A stretch of DNA of 23,753 nt, taken from Vitrella brassicaformis (taxonomy: Eukaryota; Sar; Vitrellaceae). Each line of letters begins with the position of its first letter. Position 1 is the first letter of the stretch. The notes under the pieces are model-generated. The model was not told the DNA's origin, did no database searches, and was given only the letters and a program-made list of their open reading frames with translations. The position numbers and the translations under genes were made by a program. The stretch spans positions 60,125 through 83,877 of the forward strand of contig CDMY01000381.1 in the NCBI GenBank assembly GCA_001179505.1. The letters run 5' to 3'. Shown here piece after piece: positions 1-8,600 of the stretch.

Positions 1-1
1 G

Positions 2-1829
2 CCAGAAGAAATCGACAAAGGACGGCCACTTTATGCCGAGCTCGTCGAGGATCGACTGACGGTCGATGCTGTTGAAGGCGTTCTTGCAATCCAAAGTCAC
101 CAAAACCCGTCTACCGGAATCATCGCGGCGTGTCTCCATGTAGGTCTGACAGGCCCTGAAAGTCTTCTCTCCGCCTGCCAACGTACCGACCGCAAACTGT
201 AGAGGCGAGAAGTCCTCCTCAAAGGCAAGCTTGTTCTCCATACAAACTGCCTTCGTCACCCATCTCCAAAGCACATCACCCATAGCAATCGGCCGGACAC
301 CACCGTTGTCTTTCATCAGAGCGAAAAGGCGGGCGGCCGAAAGAGTTGTAGTGCAGCTGTCCGGCATGTTACCAGCGAGCATCCGGCTGACAAGGGAGGG
401 CAGGGGGACGGTCTCGTCTTCTGCCGAGGCGTCACCCTCTCCCATGCAGGCACGAAGATGCTCATACCGCCATCCCGTGGGGCCGGCTGCGGAACCTCGC
501 GGCGTCGTCTTGAGGGCAGCCAGTAGAACTCTGGGTGGGACCGTGAGAGGGACGGGCGGTCCATCCGGGCCGTTCTGGGGCTGCGGCTTTGTGGGAAGCG
601 GAGCTGCAGGGTGTAGGTCCTTGAGCTGCTGGAGGGTCGCTGCCATCGCTGGAGCGACCTTGGCGGCCGTCAGCCGTCTTGCCGCATATGACAGCTCCCC
701 TTGTTTCACAAACCTCTCTGCCGCTCGCAACTTGATCTCCTTTAGGGATGGCTCTGGTACACCCTCCACTGGTCCGTCGCCACGTGGAGCGCAAACGTGG
801 CGACCCTGCTTAGCAAAATTTCTGGACTCGTCGAGTAATCCTTGCCATTCTCCAGCCCAAAAACGCTTGAAGCGAGAACCCCACTTGCGGTGGCCGCCCG
901 TCTTGCCGCGATTCATCGGGAAGAGCAGCATAGTCGGCAAGAAAATAGCTGTCAAGCAGCCGACATCCGAATCCTCCTCGTCCTTCGCGTACTTCTCGGT
1001 GGTATCCACCACCATCTTTAGCGAGTGGCGGACACATCCAGGGATGCGTGATATGGTGCGAACGCCCAGCTTAAAGTGGTCATCCCGTTGCTCGGCAGTG
1101 AGAGTGCGAAGATAATCAAGCCCACGCTGCGGGAAAATTCCTCTCGAGCGAAACCAGTGGGAGACGTGGGGCGGATCAGGTGGTGGACCAGGGGGAGGGG
1201 GAGGTCCTCCTCCGTTTGGTGGCGGCCCATTGCCGCCCGAGTCACCATCTCCTGCCCCGCCATCTCCTGGGTCACCGGGTGACGGGCCGGGCGGCTGCGG
1301 GGGTACAAATCCACCCCTACCTCGAGCACCTCGGGCGCCTCGTGGAGCTCCACTTGCTCCTCTACCGCGACCCCTCCCCCGAGCTCGGCGCGTTGGCGGT
1401 ACAGGCTGCGAAGCCCCTCCTTCACCGTCCCCGCCTCGACCTGTCATTTCTCGGGTATCCGGGGGCGTGTCTTGGGTGTCTGGAGGCGGAACGACTGTAT
1501 CTCGGGTGATCGGAGGTGGTGGCGGTGGCGGTGGCGGGGGGGAAGGTGGAGGAGGCGGGGGTGGTGGTGGGGGTGGTGGGGACGACGGAGGAGGCGGTTG
1601 AGAGCCGCCCCCTGGGTTAGAACAGGGGGGCGGCGGGGGAAGGTCGGGCTCCGTTCGCTGTCGTCGCAACTCACGGGCCCGGCGGCCCCTCCCACTGGGT
1701 TGCCCCGCACCCCGCTGACGGAAGCATTGACCGCCACAGAAAGCCGTACATATCATACATCTGCCAAAACCTCTGTTTCTGGCTGAGCGCTGGCGGACAT
1801 CTGTCGGCGGCTGAGAGGGAGGCGTAGGG
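2..1829 (-). pseudogene. Retrotransposon ORF, C-terminal part: Cys cluster, polyproline, RG-rich segment and reverse transcriptase start (partial)
   Basis: One minus-strand frame stays open from about 1829 to the left edge (around 600 codons). In order it holds a short cysteine cluster (CMICTAFCGGQCF), a proline run of about 20, an Arg-Gly-rich stretch (RARGRGRGRG), a second proline/glycine stretch and a conserved region (HWFRSRGIFPQRGLDYL). Then comes the pre-RT helix (AARRLTAAKVAP...LQQLKDLHP) and the reverse transcriptase itself. Visible RT blocks are GSAAGPTGWRYEHL (about 454-495), VRPIAMGDVLWRW (about 262-300) and LDCKNAFNSID (62-94), the last containing the first catalytic Asp of motif A. 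The YxDD box and any endonuclease or RNase H would lie left of the window. This is the best-preserved part of the left copy. It is marked as a pseudogene because the upstream ORF is broken. Confidence 0.85.
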
Positions 1830-3534
1830 GCGCGGGATCATCGAGCCAAGCCGAGAAGATGTCTCCCGGGTCGCGAAGCCCTTCTGGAGGATCTGAGTTC
1901 TCCGGGTCAAAGCCCTCGCGTGCTGCGATCTCTGCCGCATCAGAGGGTCGGTGTTGAGGATGCTCTCTTGTGTCATCCCAAGCATCGAGGATGTCGTCCA
2001 ACTCTCGAAGGCCCTCGGCGGGTCACAGTTGTCCGGGTCGTAGCCCTCGCGCGATGTCATGTCAGCCAGAGCCCCAGGCCGATCGGGGGGAAGTGTGGGG
2101 CGATCGCTGCTATTCGGCCCCGCCGCCAAAGATGGATCTGCACCCGAGGATCCGCGGCGTTCGCGAGATATCAGCTCATCCAGAGTGAGTTGACCGCCGG
2201 CACCCGCCCTTCCCCTGCCCACTGTCAAATCGCGGTCCTCCGCCATATCCATCCGTCCACGTCCATCCATGGTGTCTCCCACTTCGTTCGTCCTATCGAC
2301 TTCTTGGTCATCGCCCGTGGACGGGGCTGCATCACCATTGACCGAATCCATGTGGGTGTCCTGGTCATGTCGATTTTCCAGGCCACTGGACGCCACTTCC
2401 TCCTCCAAGTCCTCACATGTCGGTGCGGCCGCCCCCTCTTGCAAACGCCGGCGGGTGCGGCGTCGCCGTTGTCTATCGGTGCGACGCTGGCGTCGGATGG
2501 CCGAGCGAGGTGAGGTCCCTCGATTGGCGATGCCCGCCGGGGGAGAGGGAGGCGGTACGAGGCGGGTCGGTACATTGATGGCAGCGGGGGGACGTGTCTC
2601 CGATGGATTCCCGAGGCTGTCTGACGGGCCCGCAGCATGGCCATCATCTCTCGCGACTTCCATACAGGCGCACGGCCACGCGGCCCAGTCGCCTGCAACC
2701 TCCGCACCCGCTGCGGGTCACTCTCATCCAACGGTAGTAGGGACATGAAGTGGTTGCCAGCGTAGAAAATGAAGAGAATCGGTGGGGGGGGAGGGAAGGG
2801 CTCCAGGGCCGACCTGGGCCGCTGCACACGTCCGCCCTCGGGGTGAACTGTCTCATGCTCGCGAAGCAAGAGCGGGACGGTGGGGTCTTCGAACTGTTCC
2901 TCGGCAAGGACGCAGAGGACGATGGAGGCTGCCGTCACGTTGGCCAGAGAGCGAACGTCACACTCGGTAAGTGACGAATTCCGCCTGACGTCCAAGATGT
3001 GGTCGCGAGGTCTCGCGAAAAAGGCGTCCAATTGACCCGAAGCACGCCGCCGTTCAAGATCCCCTACCACTAGCCGGCGCAGTTCCGCTGGTCCGGGGAT
3101 AGGGGTGGGAAGACGATCAGCCGGCCGTCCATTGAAGAGTCGAAGCCGCCCCAGACGCAGCTTGCGAATCGCTGCCTCGAGCAGGCAGTTGTTGTTGGCA
3201 CCATTCTTGTTAACAAAACGGAATGTGATGCTGAAGCTGGCGGAATGAAGAAGGCCTCCCCGCTGTTGAAGTTGGGTGACAGGGGGAAGGCGAGGGGGGA
3301 AGACCATGCTGCGCAACGCAGCCGCTCGCATGGGGCTCTCGACGGCGATTGTCCCAAAGCAAGACGCGCCGTGTCCTCGGAGAGCTCACCGGTGCTCATC
3401 ATGTCTCGGATCCGAGCGGCATTGTCGTCACGGGAGTAGCCGGTACCCAGCGGGCCAATCAGCAGGCCAAAGGTTCGCAGGAGGCACGTTATAGGTAGAT
3501 GGAAGCGCTCCTCATAGAGGCGGCCCTCAGCAAA
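1830..3534 (-). pseudogene. Retrotransposon ORF, middle part: OTU-like cysteine protease and linker, frameshifted
   Basis: This is the continuation of the element's ORF after the nonsense codon. An OTU-like domain is recognised by the nucleophile block NNNCLLEAAI (Cys codon 3187-3185) and a C-terminal block GNHFMSLLPLD carrying the probable catalytic His. OTU enzymes cleave ubiquitin conjugates or act as polyprotein proteases; which applies here is unknown. The Asp usually found three residues before the Cys is replaced by Asn, so activity is uncertain. After the domain comes a charged, disordered-looking linker with two copies of a ~30-residue repeat around (S/A)REG(Y/F)DP(D/E)N.DPPEG. Relative to the right-hand copy there are one-base losses near 3356, 2025 and 1830, plus a length difference near 2730, so the protein cannot be read in one frame. 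Confidence 0.75.
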
Positions 3535-4209
3535 TTATTCCCACGAGGAGGGAGGCCACCCCCACTCCCTCTCTAGCTCCAAGATGGCGGCATGCCAGGA
3601 CTCCCCCGCGAAGGGACAATGAGCCTCATTCCGCGCCGTGCGAGAGTTGGCAGACTCCTCGGCCTCCACACACGGCCCACAAACGAGTGAATTGCAGGCT
3701 CGACACGGCAGATGGCGGAACTCCTGGTCAAGTGGCCGTGGAAGAGAGCAACCCGGGCATACATGGTCACCAGAGGAGGGGGGAGAAAGCCGGAGTGGGT
3801 CGGGAGCGAGGACGAGAGCCGACACGTCGGAGACACCAAGAAGGCACTCCGGACAAAAAGGGTCCCGGCAAGTTGGGCATTCGATGAGTGGTGGGGGAAT
3901 TGCCGAAGGTGAGCCCGCCTGATGGAGGCTACACGCTCGCCCCTCAACATAGTCGGGAAGCCGAGCCCGCTGGGTTTCAGCGAGAGGGACAACGCAATAG
4001 ATACAGCACCGATGAGACGCCCGGGCGGCCGCGGGAGGGTCCCGCGACGAGTCGCGCGGGAGAGAGGGCCAGTGGTCATGGAGACACACGATATCTCTCG
4101 CAGGGCGATCCTCCGCACAGAGCTGACACGTCTCGAAGGCAGAGTCCAAACTCATCACTTGGCCGAAGAGCAAGAAAAGTAGAGAGAGGGCAAGTCCGCA
4201 AGGTAACAT
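3535..4209 (-). pseudogene. Retrotransposon ORF, N-terminal part: signal-like peptide plus zinc-finger cluster, ends in TAA
   Basis: The first ATG in frame is at 4209-4207. It opens a strongly hydrophobic stretch of about 20 residues (MLPCGLALSLLFLLFG) that resembles a signal peptide or membrane anchor. A region of about 200 residues follows, rich in CxxC pairs: CQLC, CCIYC, CPTC, CPEC, CPGC, CRAC and CGPC, then a single C before a conserved WHAAILELEREWGWPP segment. The spacing looks like RING/B-box-type zinc coordination, but I cannot assign one named finger family. Reading stops at TAA (3537-3535), right after PPSSWE. The copy on the other arm has GGA (Gly) at the equivalent codon and stays open, so the stop is a lesion of this copy, not the natural end. 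The same frame then carries on with conserved sequence into the OTU region. Confidence 0.75.
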
Positions 4210-4390
4210 ACGAGGGGAAATCAACGCATTGACCGACACGACTCAAATGGAAGCTGTCACGCGAAGACCACCGACTCTGACCCCGTCAATGCTCGTCGAC
4301 CACGTCTCGGTAACACCGGTCGAAACACACGAAGGGCCCGCGTCACGGCGACTCCGATACGGGTGGGCTCAATCGGAGCCTAGAGACATG

Positions 4391-4411
4391 CCCTGCCTGG
4401 GCCAGGCAGGG
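4391..4411. repeat. 21-bp near-perfect palindrome
   Basis: The arms CCCTGCCTGG and CCAGGCAGGG are exact reverse complements separated by one G. The palindrome lies just inside (on the ORF side of) the hairpin array and shares its GCC/GGC flavour. It could form a cruciform or an RNA hairpin in the leader of the left retrotransposon. Confidence 0.8.
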
Positions 4412-4430
4412 AGACAAACACGGGAGGATC

Positions 4431-4693
4431 CAGGCACACGGCCTGCAGCAACGGTCACTCCCTATTAGGCACACCGCCCACCTCGACACCGGCTCACGGC
4501 CGGAGAAGGCAACTCCTCAGGCCCACGGCCAAGCTGCACAGGCGCACGGCCTGTCGCAGAAAACTGTCCTCCAGCAACCACACTGACACCGGCACACGGC
4601 CGGCTGGGGTGTCCTTGGGACGCAAACAGGCTCACGGCCTGGCAGCAACGTCCTCAGGCACACGCGGCACGCTTGCACTGGCACACGGCCAGT
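4431..4693. repeat. Array of short hairpins with constant loop NCACG and covarying stems
   Basis: Six clear units have the form stem + loop NCACG + stem. They are 4431-4445 (CAGGC/GCCTG), 4489-4503 (CCGGC/GCCGG), 4538-4554 (ACAGGC/GCCTGT), 4589-4603 (CCGGC/GCCGG), 4627-4641 (CAGGC/GCCTG) and 4677-4693 (ACTGGC/GCCAGT). Degenerate units sit near 4468, 4518 and 4655. The inner GGC/GCC pairs are constant, and the outer pairs change together (CA with TG, CC with GG, CT with AG), so pairing is kept while sequence is not. The array is 220-480 nt upstream of the left retrotransposon's ATG, so it may be its 5' leader or promoter region. The right copy is truncated before this point and cannot confirm this. 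Confidence 0.75.
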
Positions 4694-5026
4694 CACGAGA
4701 TCTTCAGATGGCCCCTAAACGCCGCACGGACCACCAGGTCTTTCGCGGGGTCGGTCAGGCGTAGATAGGGCGCGGAGAGCCGAAGCAGGCTCTCACGGAA
4801 GTGCTTTGCATTGGGCAAGAGGAGGCGCAGTGGCGCCGGGTGAACTTGGGTTCAGGGGAGACAAAAAAGATATCGCCAGGTCCGTCACGACGAGACGGAC
4901 GCGGTGGCGCCCTCAGGTGAGGGCGGCGATGCCGATGAGCATGATTCTCTGATAACCACACAGCCCTGTGGGGTAGCATTCATAATCAGGTACTATTCAT
5001 GTATGTGAAGAAGTGTCCCATATTCA
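4694..5026. other. Spacer between the hairpin array and a retroelement remnant
   Basis: About 330 nt with no supported gene. It has a purine-rich patch and a GGTGGCGCC / GGCGCC-containing stretch around 4830-4920. No frame here shows recognisable motifs or splice-linked coding. Confidence 0.4.
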
Positions 5027-5421
5027 TCAGGTGGCAAGACGGCGCAGCTTGCCGAGAAGGACAAGTTTGACAAGTACGGTCCCACCGCCCAGGCGGCCGG
5101 TTCCGCTTTGTGCCGCTCGCTGCAGAGACATTTGGCAGATGGGGAGACAAGACGATGGACTTTCTCAAGATGCTCGCCAAGCGGAAGCCCCGCCCCACCT
5201 CCATTCCCGCTGACGAGGACGCAGCGTTCCGTGAGAGCATCATCAATCATTGGAGCCAGCTTCTGTCCGTCGAGTTGATGAAGCACAACGCGTTCCAAGT
5301 GGCGAGTCGTGCACAACGTGCTGCGGCCGCCAGAGGGCCACGGAGGGCCAGCGCGTTTCCGGAGGACTTCGTCAGCCGCGGGCTGTACAGGCCACACACC
5401 GGCCCCGCTCCGGGGCTGTGA
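5027..5421 (+). pseudogene. C-terminal remnant of a reverse-transcriptase-type retroelement, frameshifted
   Basis: The first part reads SGGKTAQLAEKDKFDKYGP in one frame. From about 5101 the sense continues in another frame as RFVPLAAETFGRWGDKTMDFL, followed by a helix with IINHWSQLLSVELMKHNA, and stops at TGA (5419-5421). The pattern 'K.KY....A.G..FVP...ETFG..G......L' is what I know from the far C-terminus of LINE-like elements in algae and protists, after the reverse transcriptase. That assignment is from memory of the family style, not a search. One extra G at 5099-5100 would join the two frames. No start, RT core or upstream part is present, so this is a 5'-truncated fragment in the orientation opposite to the left element. 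Confidence 0.55.
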
Positions 5422-5809
5422 GGTGGCTGGCTGGATCTGGATGTTGTGAGTGTGTATGTGGTACTGCATGTCTCACGTTTGTTTGCAGTGTGTGACATGC
5501 ATTTGTTTGCAGTCAATGAGTGTTGTCCGTTGGCTATGCACGGTTGTGTTTCCTGTTGCTTGTCTGACACGGATGCTTAGACGAACTTCGTCGCCCGTTT
5601 TATGTGTCAACCAAGGGCACACCCCATAATCATCATCTTTTGCAAAATACTTCAACGCACACGTTGTCGCATCTCAACGAGAACGCTTTCACAGGTCTGC
5701 ATTGGGACCATTTATTGAATTTGCTGAGCCCGCAATTGTATGGAAACCAAGAACTTTGGCCGTTTGGATGTCGAATTTACAATCAATTAAAGACTCAGAC
5801 GCAGATGAG
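5422..5809. other. Non-coding stretch after the retroelement remnant
   Basis: About 390 nt with no supported gene. It may include the 3' tail of the fragment that ends at 5421. A short direct repeat around TTTGTTTGCAGT occurs twice near 5477-5512. No poly-A tail, target-site duplication or tRNA-like structure is obvious. Confidence 0.4.
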
Positions 5810-6151
5810 CTAGCAAGCTGTCCTGGGGATCACAAAAAGCTGGCAGTTAAGCGATAGTTGGATGGGGTGTGGGTTATGACGTCCCTGTGCGCTACGCATC
5901 AGAAAATCCCACTCGGCCTGCAGGGACGTCGTGAGAGCCGTGTGAGCTGCCTGTGGGTACTTGGCCGTTGCGTCCGCCATCCGTTGGACACACCTCTGCC
6001 ACTCCTGCACTTTCTCAGTGGCGTAGGCCCTCTTGCCTTCTGCGGTCCCCACAAACCCGCCCATATATCGAGCACCACTTACGATCTCCACGTCAGTATC
6101 GCTAAACACTTCACGCGCCCTCTCCTCGCAGCCCGCTCGCACGACCAGCTC
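5810..6151 (-). pseudogene. Fragment of a retroelement polyprotein (post-RT region)
   Basis: The minus-strand frame reads ELVVRAGCEERAREVF, then GARYMGGFVGT, then QEWQRCVQRMADAT, then PQAAHTALTTSLQAEWDFL, and stops at 5812-5810. The order 'G.RYLGG.IG...G....V...V..W...V..L...A...PQAAY.AL..SLQ.EW.F' is familiar from the region just after the reverse transcriptase fingers and palm in LINE-like polyproteins of algae and oomycetes. No RT core is attached. It begins abruptly near 6151, about 50 nt from the 3' end of the carboxypeptidase gene on the same strand. It opposes the remnant at 5027-5421, so the two are probably separate insertions or a rearranged one. Confidence 0.6.
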
Positions 6152-6202
6152 GCTCCATCCTATTTCTCACGTCATAGAGCTGCCATTTACAGGGTTGTAG
6201 TT

Positions 6203-7828
6203 CTACGGGCCGCTGATGCCCTCATCCAGCAGCACTCGCCCGTCGGCCGTCACCTGTGCCCTGACGGTCCGCTTGTGCTTCTTCTTGCGCAGCTGGTCGT
6301 CAGAGCAACGAAGCTCGTCGCGTCCTGCTCGTCGGCTGCTGCCTGCTTTCGCATCGCCAGCTCGTATCGCTCTTTCAGACCTGACGACACCAAACAACCA
6401 TGATAAGCGAACAAGGGAGTTTCTTCATGTTTACCGGATGGCTGACCGACGGTGCGTGAGGGTGATGTATAGATTTCGAATGCGAACGCTTGTTGGCCGG
6501 TGGGTCGAGCTTGTCGTAGACGAAGTCGAGGGATGTGCCCGGGCATGGGTACCCCACCTGCACGGCCGCACACGTGCAGTGCTTCGCGTCGAGCGCTCTG
6601 CAGGCCACATGCACATACTGGATACAGATTAGGGCCTCTTGTGTGAGTGTCACCCACACATACCTGAGTATTTTGCTCATGCGTTGTGCGTTTCTCGGCG
6701 CCTCCTTCTGCTCGTATGCCCACGGCTGATACATGCCGAACGTCCATGAGTGGATTGTCACGAACGTCGTCGTCTGAGGTGGAAAGGGAGCAAATGATGT
6801 CTCTCCTAAGCCTGCCTCACTCTCACCTTGACTTCTTTGACGAGGTTGAGGAAGATAGCTGTCTCTGGCTCGGAGAAGGGCTTGGCACCGGGATTCGTGT
6901 CGAGGCCCAGGTTTGACTCAGGCTGACACATAAAGCGACAGGTGAGGTTGTATGGTCAGCCATTCTTTCCATCCTCTCTCATACCGTCCAGTGATCGTCC
7001 CAGTTGCGGTTCAAGTCGACTCCTACACACGTCAACCACAGACACACGGAGACACAGATCGGTGAATACGATATACGGTCGCAGCCTCACCGTGTTCGTT
7101 GACCCTCACGCAGTAGTCGCCGTTCTCGACTCGCCGGCGGGACTGAGGATTACCATTTACAACTATCGAAAACATCGTGCTCTCCAACACGTGCCCGACA
7201 TGACACACACAGACACGCCGGCCGCCACGGATGTCCTTTGTCTGCAGGAGCCTTTACTTGGCCTCCTTGAGAAGCTTCTTCTCTTGGACGGCCGGCGATT
7301 GGCAGAGCGCCTCAATCATGTACAGTCCCGTCTCGGGAGAGATCAACCTAAGACAGGAAGCGACAAATGAGCGATTGATGTGATGTGTCTGCCTGCCATT
7401 GTGGTGGTCCGCTGGCTCATTCACTGGCTGACTCACTCTCTGGCATGTTCGCTGAAGAGCATGAAGACGCGATTGATCGGCTCGACGCCCTTCTTGCGAA
7501 CGGTGACCACGTCAATCGACGCTGAACCGTTGCGGCGCTCAGACTGCATGAGCCAAAGCACAAACACGAACAAAGCACATTGATGCATGTTTGCCTGCCT
7601 CTTTCTCTCTTTGTCGGCCAGACAAAGACAAACCAATGTGAGGTCTGGGCATGATTGGCTCAGCTGCTTGAGCCGGTGGTGAATCTGGTCGGTCGTGTGG
7701 TGGAAGTCAAAGTCCTGCAGCAACACCGTCTTGGCGTCTGTGGCACTGCTGCCTGAGGCGGCCGCCACATAGAGGCAGAGGTAGAGGCAGAGGCAGATGA
7801 GCGACAGCCGCAGCAGACCACCCCTCAT
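6203..7828 (-). CDS. Secreted M14-family zinc carboxypeptidase (9 exons, one apparent frame shift)
   Basis: Predicted exons on the minus strand are 7828-7634, 7543-7437, 7347-7258, 7179-7091, 7022-6985, 6922-6827, 6773-6664, 6597-6435 and 6380-6203. All introns are GT-AG and phases agree up to exon 8. The ATG at 7828 starts a signal peptide (RGGLLRLSLICLCLYLCLYV). The M14 signatures are complete: zinc ligands His and Glu in EHARE (the Glu codon is split by the exon 2/3 junction), substrate-binding Arg in VDLNRNW (7014-7000), third zinc ligand in TIHSW (6755-6744) and catalytic Glu in FAFEIY (6480-6469). KPFSEPET and the Cys-rich CTCAAVQVGYPCPG also fit. The enzyme would remove C-terminal amino acids from peptides in the secretory pathway or outside the cell. 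In exon 8 the frame must change near 6498-6505 (one extra C in CCC would do it). The C-terminal tail in exon 9 is open in two frames, stopping at 6250 or 6203. Confidence 0.85.
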
Positions 7829-8600
7829 CTCAATCGACAGATGAGAAGAGAAGATTCCTCAGTCAACGGATAAGCTGGTTGAACTGCAATACACACAAAC
7901 ACATACGAATACACATACGTGTATGCGTGACATACATGTTTTGTCATTGCAAATGTCCCTCGAGAGCCTCCCCACCGGCGTAGGAGAGCCATCAGCCCAT
8001 CGATTTGTCCTCAAACCACGGCGATGGCTTCTGCAAAGCGTTGGCGACACCTCTCACCCTCGCCCGCCCGATCCAGCGATGCAAATGGACCGAGATGCCC
8101 TCACACCCGATGTGTGGCGGTACTCGAGCGAGCTGGGCAGCTGCCGATGAGGATGGAACGGTCCGTTGTTGTGCTTTTGCGCTGGATGAAGGCGGGGGAC
8201 AGCGGGAGGAACGATGGATGTGTGGGATCGTTGAATTCAGAGGATGAGCCGCAGGATGGCTCTCGCACGGTCATTGGTGAAGCCCCTGCAGCTGCCGGCC
8301 CTTATTGCCTGCATTTTGCGGCGAAAAATGCGCAAAGAGTAATCGGGTGCACGGAAATTTAAAGTCTGTCCTAAGGTTCCAACGTCTGCAGATCTGCCTC
8401 CCTGGGCTTTCACGCGAAGGCTTTCAGACGTGCCATTCGAAAGAGGCCAAGAGAAAGCCATTGCAGTGTATGGTTCACGAGTCCAGCACTAGCGTCGCGG
8501 TACATGTACAATAAAAATCCTCTACAGCTCTAGCCCACGCCTCCTGCACACAACAGTTTCTTACTTACACACATTCACCAATCACTCATGTGATGCCTGG
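7829..8600. other. Intergenic region between the carboxypeptidase and the MRS2-like gene
   Basis: Both neighbours are on the minus strand, so this 770-nt spacer should hold the 3' flank of the MRS2-like gene and the promoter and leader of the carboxypeptidase. I see no TATA box or conserved motif. An AATAAA on the plus strand (about 8511) has no plus-strand gene to serve. Open frames here lack splice-linked or family-like sequence. Confidence 0.45.

Larger units (their letters stand above)
1..4209 (-). mobile_element. Left copy of an OTU/RT non-LTR-type retrotransposon (degenerate, runs off left edge)
   Basis: Read on the minus strand, this stretch encodes in order a hydrophobic N-terminus, a cysteine-rich zinc-binding cluster, an OTU-type protease domain, a repeat-containing linker, a polyproline/Arg-Gly-rich stretch and the first motifs of a reverse transcriptase, which continues past base 1. 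No LTR, integrase or aspartic protease is visible, so a non-LTR (LINE-like) element is the best fit. OTU-like domains are known from some non-LTR elements, for example the Dualen/RandI group of Chlamydomonas, but assignment to that clade is inference. Comparison with the inverted copy at 20521-23753 shows that this copy is broken by a nonsense codon at 3535-3537 and single-base losses near 3356, 2025 and 1830. The reverse transcriptase end, by contrast, stays open to the window edge. The true 5' end may lie further right, in the hairpin-rich region at 4431-4693. Confidence 0.85.

Noticed and set aside
1753-3402. Overlapping alternative frames within the left element that look open for 80-370 codons
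   Set aside because: They are pieces of one ORF split by one-base losses, or shadows of it. The right copy shows which frame is genuine.
4431-4693. CRISPR array
   Set aside because: The repeats are only 15-17 nt, vary in stem sequence, have irregular spacing and lie in a eukaryotic retrotransposon leader with no cas genes.
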